Source: an uncultured Bacillus sp. (lineage in GTDB: Bacteria; Bacillota; Bacilli; Bacillales; DSM-1321). From it: DNA of 6,341 bases. This document shows, piece after piece, positions 1 to 5,645 of this stretch (position 1 is its first letter; each line of letters starts with the position of its first letter). A model generated the notes under the pieces. The model worked only from the letters and a program-made list of their open reading frames with translations. It searched no databases and was not told the DNA's origin. Where the stretch lies: assembly GCA_934215995.1 (NCBI GenBank), contig CAKQBC010000143.1:1-6341 (forward strand), written 5' to 3'. A program made the position numbers and the translations under genes.

Positions 1-12
1 TTTTTTGTTTAT

Positions 13-55
13 GGGCATAAAAATACGAGGAATTTGTGCCCGCACCCCTCTTTTT
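13..55 (+). terminator. Possible terminator of an upstream gene
   Basis: A 9-bp stem (GGGCATAAA at 13-21 with TTTGTGCCC at 33-41, one G-U pair) encloses an 11-base loop. A T-run at 51-55 follows, but only after about nine bases of C-rich sequence, which is not ideal for intrinsic termination. On the minus strand the stem is followed by A-rich sequence, so only plus-strand termination is plausible. No gene is visible before it because the window starts here. Confidence 0.3.
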
Positions 56-212
56 AATACAAAGCTGCCCTCTATCGCTTCATTGGTTACTGACCCTATC
101 CTCCCCATCCTTCATTAAAACTAGCTTCCCCCATATATTCTTCCTCCCTCTCTTGGCATCTTTCTTCCCATCACGAACATCCAATCCCGTTAAAAAAATA
201 TTCAAAAAAAGA

Positions 213-241
213 AGGACAACCGGCGAGTTTCTATGTACAAT
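213..241 (+). promoter_or_regulatory. Candidate SigA promoter of the first acetyltransferase gene
   Basis: AGGACA (213-218) and TACAAT (236-241) are separated by exactly 17 bp. The -10 matches the vegetative consensus at five of six positions and the -35 at four. Transcription would start near 248, about 30 bases before the ATG at 277, which suits a short leader. The 36-212 stretch upstream is unusually pyrimidine-rich on this strand and shows no convincing gene. Confidence 0.45.
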
Positions 242-276
242 ATTAGTACTTTACTAGAGGAAAGGTCGTCAGTCCC

Positions 277-771
277 ATGATCACAATCAGAAACGCGACA
301 CAAAACGATGTACCTGCTTTACTCGATATTTACAATTATGCTGTCCGGAATCTGACAGCGATTTTTGAAACAAAAGAGCAAACACTGAAGGAGCGTCTGC
401 AATGGTTCCACATATTCGGCCGGCGATATCCTTTGCTGGTCGCTGAAAGCAACGGCAAGGTCGTTGGCTACAGCTGTTTAACCCCATATAGCGAAAAAAC
501 CGGCTATAACAGGACAAGCGAAATATCAGTCTATATATCTCCCGAGCATCAAGGAAAAGGAATCGGCAACCTGCTGATGAAGGAATTGATCCGCCTCGCA
601 GAGGAGAAAGGATTCCATGCAATCATCGCTGCCATCTCAGGCGGAAACGAGACAAGCGTCAAGCTCCATAAAAAATATGGTTTTGTATATGCCGGTTGCC
701 TAAAAGAAGCAGGCTGGAAATTTGATGAATGGCATGACGTCCATTACTATCAGCTCCTTCTGAATAAATAA
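277..771 (+). CDS. GNAT N-acetyltransferase, phosphinothricin/methionine sulfoximine type
   Basis: This 164-residue cytoplasmic enzyme should transfer acetyl from acetyl-CoA to the amino group of a small substrate. Seen: one GNAT domain covering nearly the whole chain; the acetyl-CoA pyrophosphate loop QGKGIG at residues 92-97; Glu82 in the strand before it (SEISVYI); GNETSVKLHKKYGF around 123-136, typical of motif B; and a C-terminal GWKFDEWHD segment (146-154) characteristic of the Pat/YwnH group. Known members acetylate phosphinothricin, methionine sulfoximine or methionine sulfone and detoxify amino-acid analogues; the exact substrate here is inferred. The start is fixed because an in-frame TAG lies at 244-246 with no other ATG after it. 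The ribosome site is modest (AGAGGAAAGG, 256-265, 11 bases before ATG). The gene appears monocistronic and converges on the minus-strand acetyltransferase gene, sharing a terminator with it. Length is normal for the family. Confidence 0.88.
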   Translation: MITIRNATQNDVPALLDIYNYAVRNLTAIFETKEQTLKERLQWFHIFGRRYPLLVAESNGKVVGYSCLTPYSEKTGYNRTSEISVYISPEHQGKGIGNLLMKELIRLAEEKGFHAIIAAISGGNETSVKLHKKYGFVYAGCLKEAGWKFDEWHDVHYYQLLLNK

Positions 772-808
772 AAGAAACGGGCGTGAGAAATCTCATTGCC
801 CGTCTTTT
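771..808. terminator. Bidirectional terminator between the convergent acetyltransferase genes
   Basis: ACGGGC (777-782) pairs with GCCCGT (798-803), and inside it TGAG pairs with CTCA around an AAAT loop. On the plus strand the stem runs into TCTTTT. On the minus strand it runs into TTTCTTTTATTT. Both sides therefore have U-tracts. The hairpin overlaps the last codons and stop (793-795) of the minus-strand gene, so one element ends both transcripts. Confidence 0.85.
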
Positions 809-1293
809 CCATCTATTAAAGTACGTTTCATCCGGACAGTCTGCAAACTGTGCCCATATAAGTCTTCCGTAAACTCTTTGATCTTTTGAAAGCCCTTAGC
901 CTTATAAAAATGCAGGCCAGCCCTGTTTTCCTTTTCCACATCAACAGTCAGCGACTGAAGGCCAGCATAATTCCGCATGCCCTCCTCCAGCAAAGCGGAG
1001 CCGATTTTCCTGCCTTGAAAAGCCGGCAGGACATAGATTGCATATAGGTTCGCTGAATACCCTTCATCCACTCCAGAAAAATTGGCAAACCCGGCCACTT
1101 CCCCGTTTTCCTCGGCAACCAAAAATAAAGAGGCGCCAATCCGCTTCTCCAATGAACCATCGGAATAAGCCTCTTTTAGGAATCTTTCCTGTATACCAAG
1201 TGGAATGATTCCTTCATATGTATGATGCCAGGTTGTTTCCGCCACTCGCCGAATGGACCGGCAGTCGTCCTCCAATGCTTTTCTGATGGCCAT
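793..1293 (-). CDS. GNAT family N-acetyltransferase
   Basis: A 166-residue cytoplasmic acetyltransferase. Seen: an N-terminal segment with TTWHHTY (20-26) resembling the PaiA-like branch of GNATs, a beta-strand pair at VAEENGEVAGFANF (59-72), the acetyl-CoA loop QGRKIG at 93-98, and the NRAGLHFYKAKGF signature at 123-135. The loop has Lys96 where the classical Q/R-x-x-G-x-G/A has glycine, a tolerated but less common form. The ATG at 1291-1293 is preferred over the GTG one codon upstream because AAGGAG (1301-1306) lies seven bases from the ATG but only four from the GTG. It follows the 63-residue membrane protein gene by 18 bp and is probably co-transcribed with it. Its substrate cannot be told; protein, polyamine, antibiotic or small metabolite are all possible. 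The nearby speD is a separate transcription unit, so a polyamine link is only a guess. Confidence 0.87.
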   Translation of the reverse strand: MAIRKALEDDCRSIRRVAETTWHHTYEGIIPLGIQERFLKEAYSDGSLEKRIGASLFLVAEENGEVAGFANFSGVDEGYSANLYAIYVLPAFQGRKIGSALLEEGMRNYAGLQSLTVDVEKENRAGLHFYKAKGFQKIKEFTEDLYGHSLQTVRMKRTLIDGKDGQ

Positions 1294-1311
1294 CACTTTT
1301 CTCCTTTTTCA

Positions 1312-1503
1312 TTAGATGATTTCCTTAAACGAAGGCACCCGGTAATCCCCGGCCTCCTCCTCGCCCGTTTCTTCTTCACCCTTCCTCGGATCATTGTTTT
1401 CCAAAAACATCAGCGAAAAGAAAACTACCGCCAAAAGAAGCATAACAGCAAGGATGGATACCCCCAACCCCAAGAAAATCCGTTTCACGATTTGTTTGTT
1501 CAT
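1312..1503 (-). CDS. Small single-pass membrane protein of unknown function
   Basis: A 63-residue protein I do not recognise. Seen: a short basic start (MNKQIVKR), one strongly hydrophobic helix at about residues 9-34, and a highly acidic tail with the run EEETGEEEAGD (43-53). The positive-inside rule predicts the N-terminus in the cytoplasm and the acidic tail outside. No cysteine, so it is not a lipoprotein; the helix has no clear signal-peptidase site. The SD-like sequence is G-rich (AGGGGG, 1509-1514) with short spacing. A promoter is placed upstream, and the acetyltransferase gene starts 18 bp after the stop, which supports a real two-gene operon. Low complexity and short length limit the call, but the amphipathic design (basic, hydrophobic, acidic) is protein-like. 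Confidence 0.62.
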   Translation of the reverse strand: MNKQIVKRIFLGLGVSILAVMLLLAVVFFSLMFLENNDPRKGEEETGEEEAGDYRVPSFKEII

Positions 1504-1552
1504 GCCATCCCCCTATACAAAAACCTCGATACTTTGCCTGAGTTTTATGTAA

Positions 1553-1581
1553 ATGGTAATTTATTCAAACAAGTACGTCAA
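1553..1581 (-). promoter_or_regulatory. Candidate SigA promoter for the small membrane protein-acetyltransferase operon
   Basis: Read on the minus strand, TTGACG (1581-1576) and TACCAT (1558-1553) are 17 bp apart. The -35 matches five of six consensus bases and the -10 four. Transcription would start near 1546, giving a leader of about 43 bases to the ATG at 1503. It lies directly after the speD terminator, as expected for a new transcription unit. Confidence 0.5.
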
Positions 1582-1584
1582 ACA

Positions 1585-1619
1585 AAATATAAAAAGCCAA
1601 GCGTTTTTTCAGCTTGGCT
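1585..1619 (-). terminator. Rho-independent terminator of speD
   Basis: On the minus strand AGCCAAGC (1619-1612) and GCTTGGCT (1602-1595) form an 8-bp stem with a 9-base loop, followed by TTTTTATATTTT. The stem begins eight bases after the speD stop codon. The plus strand lacks a T-run after the stem, so it works in one direction. Confidence 0.88.
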
Positions 1620-1627
1620 AAATTTCC

Positions 1628-2446
1628 TTATCCCTCATCGAATGTTATGTTCTTTCCATAGAAGATTTCATCCATCTCTTTCCTGAGCCTGTCGGTGATG
1701 CTTTCTTTTTCATATTCAGTCAGGACATCCTGCTTATAGCCGAACAAATAATTATCGATATCGAACTCCTTCAGCTTGCACTTCGTATGGAATATATTTT
1801 CCTGATAGACGTTCACATCAATCATATCGTACATACTTTTAATATCCGCCGGAATGAAATTCTGGATGGAATTGATGTCATGGTCGATGAACAGCTTCGT
1901 CCCCTGCTTATCCCTCGTGAAGCCGCGAACCCTGTAATCGATTGTCATGATGTCCGTATCAAAGGAATGGATCATATAGTTCAGCGCCTTCAGCGGTGAA
2001 ATTTCCCCGCATGTGGACACATCGATATCTGCACGGAATGTACTGATCCCTTCATCCGGATGGTATTCCGGATACGTATGGACCGTGATATGGCTTTTAT
2101 CAAGATGCATGAGCACATGGTCAGGATAAGGGCCCGGGGACTCATTGAAGTGTTCCTTCGGCGCCTCCTCGACGGGCTCCTCGGAAATGAGCATCGTCAC
2201 ACTGGCTCCCTGCGGATAATAATCCTGCTTGGCAATGTTCAGGACATGGGCCCCAATAATATCCGAGACCGCAGTCAGGATCTTCGTCAGCCTGTCGGCA
2301 TTATACTGTTCATCAATATACTCAATATAGGCTTCCCTCTCCGATTTTGTCTTCGTATAACAAATATCATACATATTGAAACTCAACGATTTCGTCAAGT
2401 TATTGAAGTTGTGCAGCTCAATGCGGTTCTCCCTGGTTAGCTTCAT
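1628..2446 (-). CDS. speD: S-adenosylmethionine decarboxylase proenzyme, large E. coli-type (class 1A)
   Basis: The enzyme removes CO2 from S-adenosylmethionine, giving the aminopropyl donor for spermidine synthesis. Like its family it is made as a proenzyme that cleaves itself before a serine, turning that serine into the pyruvoyl cofactor. Seen: the cleavage site HLDKS with Lys117-Ser118, followed by HITVHTYPE (His123 being the processing residue), the catalytic Cys146 in [14 protein letters not shown], and a long conserved C-terminal half including YRVRGFTRD and [13 protein letters not shown]. At 272 residues it matches the roughly 264-residue E. coli SpeD rather than the roughly 125-residue form of B. 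subtilis. A short acidic, proline-containing segment at about 89-110 ([13 protein letters not shown] and following) precedes the cleavage site. The start has AAGGAGAA (2460-2453) six bases upstream. No spermidine synthase (speE) is in the window. It is divergent from clpE and has its own terminator. Confidence 0.95.
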   Translation of the reverse strand: MKLTRENRIELHNFNNLTKSLSFNMYDICYTKTKSEREAYIEYIDEQYNADRLTKILTAVSDIIGAHVLNIAKQDYYPQGASVTMLISEEPVEEAPKEHFNESPGPYPDHVLMHLDKSHITVHTYPEYHPDEGISTFRADIDVSTCGEISPLKALNYMIHSFDTDIMTIDYRVRGFTRDKQGTKLFIDHDINSIQNFIPADIKSMYDMIDVNVYQENIFHTKCKLKEFDIDNYLFGYKQDVLTEYEKESITDRLRKEMDEIFYGKNITFDEG

Positions 2447-2492
2447 AAACTGTTCTCCTTACTCGTAGCGAATAGTAGTGTCATTTTCTTCT

Positions 2493-2517
2493 ATACCCTT
2501 TCTTTTTTTGTAAAAAC
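2493..2517 (-). promoter_or_regulatory. Candidate SigB (general stress) promoter of speD
   Basis: On the minus strand GTTTTT (2517-2512) and GGGTAT (2498-2493) are separated by 13 bp. The B. subtilis SigB pattern is GTTTaa, 12-15 bp, GGGwAw, so both boxes and the spacing fit. Transcription would start near 2485, leaving a leader of about 38 bases that contains the speD ribosome site. I found no good SigA promoter at the same place: TATAGA overlaps the -10, but no -35 lies at 16-18 bp. SigB control of speD is inferred from the motif alone. Confidence 0.5.
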
Positions 2518-2522
2518 TGCCT

Positions 2523-2554
2523 TTTATCGCCTTTATCCTTTATCTTATCGATAA
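2523..2554. repeat. Tandem TTTATC repeats ending in a TTATCGATAA palindrome
   Basis: TTTATC occurs at 2523-2528, 2532-2537 and 2539-2544, followed by TTATC at 2545-2549. The last copy forms the perfect 10-bp palindrome TTATCGATAA (2545-2554). The cluster lies just upstream of the speD promoter and about 40 bp upstream of the clpE -35. It may be a regulator site or simply A/T-rich intergenic sequence; I know of no specific factor for it. Confidence 0.4.
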
Positions 2555-2591
2555 ATCCACCAGAATTTATACATTTTTTTGATCAAAACAC

Positions 2592-2620
2592 TTGAAAGTC
2601 AAAAAAGGTCAGAGTATAAT
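2592..2620 (+). promoter_or_regulatory. SigA promoter of clpE
   Basis: TTGAAA (2592-2597) and TATAAT (2615-2620) with a 17-bp spacer make a near-perfect vegetative promoter. Transcription should start near 2627, giving an 80-base leader. Such a strong promoter needs a repressor to stay silent, and the CtsR sites lie between and just after its boxes. Confidence 0.85.
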
Positions 2621-2651
2621 CTTATTAAAGTCAAAGATAGTCAAAGTCAAA
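2597..2651 (+). promoter_or_regulatory. CtsR operator: five heptads over the clpE promoter and start site
   Basis: CtsR, the heat-shock repressor of Firmicutes clp genes, binds the direct heptad repeat RGTCAAA-NAN-RGTCAAA. Seen: AGTCAAA (2597-2603), spacer AAA, GGTCAGA (2607-2613, one mismatch), lying between -35 and -10; then AGTCAAA (2629-2635), spacer GAT, AGTCAAA (2639-2645), both perfect, just after the expected start site; then a fifth AGTCAAA (2645-2651) sharing one base with the fourth. The two full boxes are phased by about three helix turns (32 bp). Binding would block RNA polymerase and release it when CtsR is inactivated by heat or protein stress. Confidence 0.9.
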
Positions 2652-2690
2652 GTTTTACGATAGAAGGATTGGAGAAAACACACAAACATT

Positions 2691-2698
2691 AAAGGAGG
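2691..2698 (+). promoter_or_regulatory. Strong ribosome binding site of clpE
   Basis: AAAGGAGG lies eight bases before the ATG at 2707 and is an almost complete anti-SD match. It fixes the start codon, placing the zinc-finger cysteine at residue 3. Confidence 0.85.
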
Positions 2699-2706
2699 AG
2701 TCACAT

Positions 2707-4869
2707 ATGCTATGTGAAAAATGCCAAAAAAACCAGGCAACAGTCGAGTTTCAGCTTCAAATTAACGGGCATCGCCAAAGACATCATTTGTGCCCCGCTT
2801 GCTATAAAGAACAACGTTCCAAATTAGGGGCAGCATCGCAAATGAAAGGCATGCAATTTGGGTTTGAACCATTTTTCAACCATCCATTCTTTTCCGAAGA
2901 TAACGGAAAAACAGCTATGCCTAACCAAAATCCGGCGTTCGGGCAAATGCCAGAGCAAGCCCAAGGACAAAGACAAGGAAAAGGCGGCGGCCTTCTTGAG
3001 CAATACGGGCGCAATTTGACCAATAATGCAAAAGCTGGCCTGATTGATCCGGTCATCGGCCGTGATCAGGAAGTAAAACGAGTCATTGAAATCCTGAACA
3101 GGCGCACGAAAAACAATCCTGTTTTAATCGGTGAGCCGGGCGTCGGGAAAACAGCCATCGCTGAAGGTCTTGCTTTGAAAATTACAGAAGGCAATGTACC
3201 TGCCAAACTGAAAACGAAAGAAGTCTATCTTCTTGATGTCGCTTCCCTAGTATCCAATACAGGAATCCGCGGCCAATTCGAGGAACGCATGAAACAATTG
3301 ATTGATGAATTGCAGTCACGAAAAAATGTCATCTTGTTCATTGATGAAATCCATCAGCTCGTCGGTGCCGGTTCTGCAGAAGGCTCCATGGATGCAGGCA
3401 ATATCCTGAAGCCCGCACTCGCCCGCGGAGAGCTGCAGATCGTTGGTGCAACAACGCTTGCTGAATACCGCCAAATCGAGAAAGACGGCGCATTGGAACG
3501 TCGCTTCCAGCCTGTCCAAGTAAATGAGCCGACTATTGAAGAAGCAATCAAAATCTTGAATGGCCTGAAGGACCGCTACGAGGCGTACCATTCAGTAAGC
3601 TACACATCAGAAGCGCTTGATGCTGCGGTTGAACTATCCAGCCGTTACATCCAGGACCGCTTCCTTCCGGATAAAGCGATCGACTTGATGGATGAAGCCG
3701 GATCAAGATTGAACCTTACAATTGAAACTGCCGGTGAGGAATCAATCAAGGAACGCCTGACAGCGATCCATAAAGAAAAAGAAGAAGCGTTAAAAACGGA
3801 AGCGTATGAAAAAGCGGCAACACTTCGCGATGAAGAAGAAAAACTGGAAAAGGCACTGGAAATCGGAACAGGAGAACAGCCTGTTGTGACGGTTGAGCAC
3901 ATCCAGGAAATCATCGCCGAAAAAACCGGCATCCCGGTTGGCAAAATGCAGGAGGATGAAACGATACGGATGAAGAATCTGCAGGCTGCCCTTTCCGAAA
4001 AAGTGATCGGACAGGAAGAAGCGGTGAAAAAAGTCGCAAAAGCGATTCGCCGCAGCCGTGCAGGGCTGAAAGCGAAAAACCGCCCGATTGGTTCATTCCT
4101 CTTCGTTGGTCCAACAGGCGTCGGGAAAACAGAGCTTTCAAAAGTTCTTGCTGAAGAAATGTTCGGTACAAAAGATGCGATGATTCGCCTGGACATGAGC
4201 GAATACATGGAAAAACACAGTGTATCGAAGCTGATTGGTTCCCCTCCCGGCTATGTAGGGCACGAGGAAGCAGGACAGCTCACAGAAAAAGTAAGGAGAA
4301 ACCCGTACAGCATCATTTTGCTGGACGAAATCGAAAAGGCGCATCCCGATGTCATGCATATGTTCCTGCAAATCCTTGATGACGGCCGTTTGACTGACAG
4401 CCAAGGGCGGATCGTGAATTTCAAAAACACGGTCATTATCATGACAAGCAACGCTGGCGTGGGTGAAAAACAAAAAGTGCTCGGATTCAACAAAGCCGAG
4501 ATGGTGAAAGAAGCAACGATCCTTCAATCACTGGGCCAATACTTCAAGCCAGAATTCCTGAACCGTTTCGACAGCATCATCGAATTCGGCAGCCTTGGAA
4601 AAGAACATCTTGTCCAAATCGTCGAACTAATGCTTGGTGAATTGGATGAAATGCTGAAAGCAGAAGGAATCACTCTGGAAGTGCCAGCAGAAGTAAAAGA
4701 AAAACTCGCCGAGCTCGGCTACGACCCTGCATTCGGGGCAAGGCCGCTGCGCAGAGCAATCCAGGACCACCTCGAAGATAGCATTGCCGACTTCATCTAT
4801 GACCAGCCGGAAGAAAAAGCATTGAAGGCTGTCATTGAAGAAAACGAGATTATGATCAGGAAAGCATAA
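2707..4869 (+). CDS. clpE: ATP-dependent Clp protease ATP-binding subunit ClpE
   Basis: ClpE is a cytoplasmic Hsp100 unfoldase that feeds misfolded proteins to the ClpP peptidase, and in B. subtilis it also helps relieve CtsR repression after heat shock. Domains seen: an N-terminal four-cysteine zinc finger (C3, C6, C29, C32) that separates ClpE from ClpC; a Gly/Gln/Phe-rich linker (about 42-96); AAA+ module 1 with Walker A GEPGVGKT (142-149) and Walker B FIDE (211-214); a short middle domain with a UVR motif ([16 protein letters not shown], 366-381); AAA+ module 2 with Walker A GPTGVGKT (468-475), Walker B LLDE (538-541), arginine finger in FLNRF (617-621) and sensor 2 GARPLRR (677-683). LGF at 592-594 sits where the ClpP-docking tripeptide is expected. 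All key residues are present. At 720 residues it is slightly longer than the 699-residue B. subtilis protein. It stands alone behind the CtsR-controlled promoter. Confidence 0.97.
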   Translation: MLCEKCQKNQATVEFQLQINGHRQRHHLCPACYKEQRSKLGAASQMKGMQFGFEPFFNHPFFSEDNGKTAMPNQNPAFGQMPEQAQGQRQGKGGGLLEQYGRNLTNNAKAGLIDPVIGRDQEVKRVIEILNRRTKNNPVLIGEPGVGKTAIAEGLALKITEGNVPAKLKTKEVYLLDVASLVSNTGIRGQFEERMKQLIDELQSRKNVILFIDEIHQLVGAGSAEGSMDAGNILKPALARGELQIVGATTLAEYRQIEKDGALERRFQPVQVNEPTIEEAIKILNGLKDRYEAYHSVSYTSEALDAAVELSSRYIQDRFLPDKAIDLMDEAGSRLNLTIETAGEESIKERLTAIHKEKEEALKTEAYEKAATLRDEEEKLEKALEIGTGEQPVVTVEHIQEIIAEKTGIPVGKMQEDETIRMKNLQAALSEKVIGQEEAVKKVAKAIRRSRAGLKAKNRPIGSFLFVGPTGVGKTELSKVLAEEMFGTKDAMIRLDMSEYMEKHSVSKLIGSPPGYVGHEEAGQLTEKVRRNPYSIILLDEIEKAHPDVMHMFLQILDDGRLTDSQGRIVNFKNTVIIMTSNAGVGEKQKVLGFNKAEMVKEATILQSLGQYFKPEFLNRFDSIIEFGSLGKEHLVQIVELMLGELDEMLKAEGITLEVPAEVKEKLAELGYDPAFGARPLRRAIQDHLEDSIADFIYDQPEEKALKAVIEENEIMIRKA

Positions 4870-4875
4870 CAATTA

Positions 4876-4910
4876 TAAGGACCAAATCATTAGATTTGGT
4901 CCTTAATTTA
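4876..4910 (+). terminator. Terminator-like hairpin after clpE
   Basis: A perfect 13-bp stem (TAAGGACCAAATC at 4876-4888 with its complement at 4893-4905) has a 4-base ATTA loop, starting seven bases after the clpE stop. The following sequence is AATTTA rather than a long T-run, so termination may be partial and allow readthrough into the next gene. Confidence 0.7.
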
Positions 4911-4948
4911 TGCCAGTATGGTAAGATGGCAGAAAGGAGGCGGCTTAC

Positions 4949-5284
4949 ATGAACCCACAAAAGAAATACGAATTTCCTGCAATCATCAGATGGATGTTGA
5001 ATGGATTTGCTGTAGTAATGTTATGTTTTTCAGCTATGAAGATTCTATTCAATTGGTCTCCCGTACATAAGAGCGAGTCGATGGAATCTCTGGCTCTCCT
5101 ATTAATCGGCGCTGTTGTTTGGGCTGCGTTCACCTTTATCGAGAAATCACCCGAGAATATCAACCTGCCGATCTTTTTGCATGCCGATCAGGCAAAAAAC
5201 ATTAAGTACAACAGGATGGCTGTCAATGTTCTGAAAAATGCCGTTGCAGTTGGCCTTGTCCTGTTCTCTTTAGCAATCCGGTAA
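4949..5284 (+). CDS. Small membrane protein with three predicted helices, unknown function
   Basis: I do not recognise this 111-residue protein. Seen: a short charged start (MNPQKKYEF), helix 1 at about 13-35, a polar linker with KSES, helix 2 at about 46-65, a 25-residue polar segment (EKSPENINLPIFLHADQAKNIKYNR) and helix 3 at about 91-109, ending in arginine. This suits a small inner-membrane protein. The start is well set by AAAGGAGG (4933-4940) eight bases upstream of the ATG. It lies 79 bp after clpE on the same strand. I see no strong promoter in the gap, so it may be read by leakage through the hairpin after clpE, which would give it some CtsR control. An in-frame ORF follows directly after its stop. 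Confidence 0.75.
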   Translation: MNPQKKYEFPAIIRWMLNGFAVVMLCFSAMKILFNWSPVHKSESMESLALLLIGAVVWAAFTFIEKSPENINLPIFLHADQAKNIKYNRMAVNVLKNAVAVGLVLFSLAIR

Positions 5285-5464
5285 ATGAGAAGAGCCAATC
5301 CACTTCTTACACCTACGATTTATCTATTGGCTTTCCTCCTCCCCTGCCAGATTTATGTTCTATCAAAAACCGCCAAAAACAGCAAATTGTTTCCTGAATA
5401 TTTCGCAATCGTAGGACAATACAACTATTTTGCTGCAAACTACTATCATTTATGGGTATTTTAG
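5285..5464 (+). CDS. Possible 59-codon ORF in frame directly after the membrane protein stop
   Basis: An ATG follows the TAA stop (5282-5284) with no gap and in the same frame, opening 59 codons to a TAG at 5462-5464. The product would have a basic N-terminus (MRRANP), a hydrophobic stretch at about 7-26 (with the lipobox-like LLPCQ) and a Tyr/Phe-rich tail ending YYHLWVF. No Shine-Dalgarno site is visible; translation would need re-initiation at the stop or readthrough. It may be a real coupled small protein, the 3' remnant of a longer ancestral gene cut by a nonsense change, or a chance open frame. Chance is quite possible at this length. Confidence 0.2.
   Translation: MRRANPLLTPTIYLLAFLLPCQIYVLSKTAKNSKLFPEYFAIVGQYNYFAANYYHLWVF
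5291..5334 (+). terminator. Weak inverted repeat after the small membrane protein gene
   Basis: AGCCAAT (5293-5299) pairs with ATTGGCT (5326-5332), extended by one G-U and one A-U pair, around a 26-base loop. It is followed by CT-rich sequence without a proper T-run. It could be a poor terminator for the gene ending at 5284, but the loop is long and the evidence is slight. It overlaps the doubtful 59-codon ORF. Confidence 0.2.
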
Positions 5465-5645
5465 ATAAAATTACTATATAATGGTCTTATTTTCATAGAA
5501 ACAACCTGACTGGGTTGAATATACATGGGAAAGCCAATGGACTAATTACCCATTATTATGCGATTTTCGACATCCGGTTTCCCAACCTAAACATCCCCAC
5601 ATTTACTAAAAACTGTTGTATATTAAATCTACAAGGAGTTATCAT
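5465..5645 (+). other. Gene-free upstream region of the HTH regulator
   Basis: I see no convincing gene on either strand here; the longest short frames are about 20 codons. TATAAT at 5477-5482 is a good -10 box, but the -35 position (GGGTAT at 5454-5459) is poor. TATATT at 5619-5624 is another -10 candidate with a weak -35 (CCCACA, 5596-5601), and it lies very close to the ribosome site. Short inverted repeats are present: CAACC/GGTTG (5502-5517) and TGGGAAA/TTTCCCA (5526-5532 with 5578-5584). These could be a leader structure or an operator, but none matches a known riboswitch class that I recognise. Confidence 0.4.

Noticed and set aside
36..257. 73-codon plus-strand ORF
   Set aside because: It has no ribosome site, its product is a low-complexity Ser/Pro/Phe-rich chain that follows the pyrimidine bias, and it overlaps the promoter of the next gene.
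1294..1296. GTG as the start of the minus-strand acetyltransferase
   Set aside because: It sits only four bases from the SD, while the ATG one codon on has a normal seven-base spacing.
1222..1686. 154-codon plus-strand ORF
   Set aside because: It lies antisense across the acetyltransferase, small membrane protein and speD genes and their signals, has no ribosome site and shows no recognisable domain.
2060..2440. 126-codon plus-strand ORF
   Set aside because: It is the antisense of the well-supported speD reading frame.
2559..2572. TATAAA as a SigA -10 for speD on the minus strand
   Set aside because: No -35 at 16-18 bp; the nearest TTGACT is 25 bp away and is the reverse of a CtsR half-site.
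3645..4208. 187-codon minus-strand ORF
   Set aside because: It is the antisense of clpE; the Ser/Phe-rich product is typical of a shadow frame.
4919..4927. Extended -10 (TGGTAAGAT) for the small membrane protein
   Set aside because: The predicted start site would fall inside the ribosome binding site at 4933-4940, and no -35 is present.
5454..5459. GGGTAT as a SigB -10 box
   Set aside because: No GTTT-like -35 lies 12-15 bp upstream; the sequence there is GCAAAC-like.
5502..5584. Short inverted repeats as a riboswitch or attenuator
   Set aside because: The stems are only 5-7 bp, no known class core is recognised and no T-run terminator follows.
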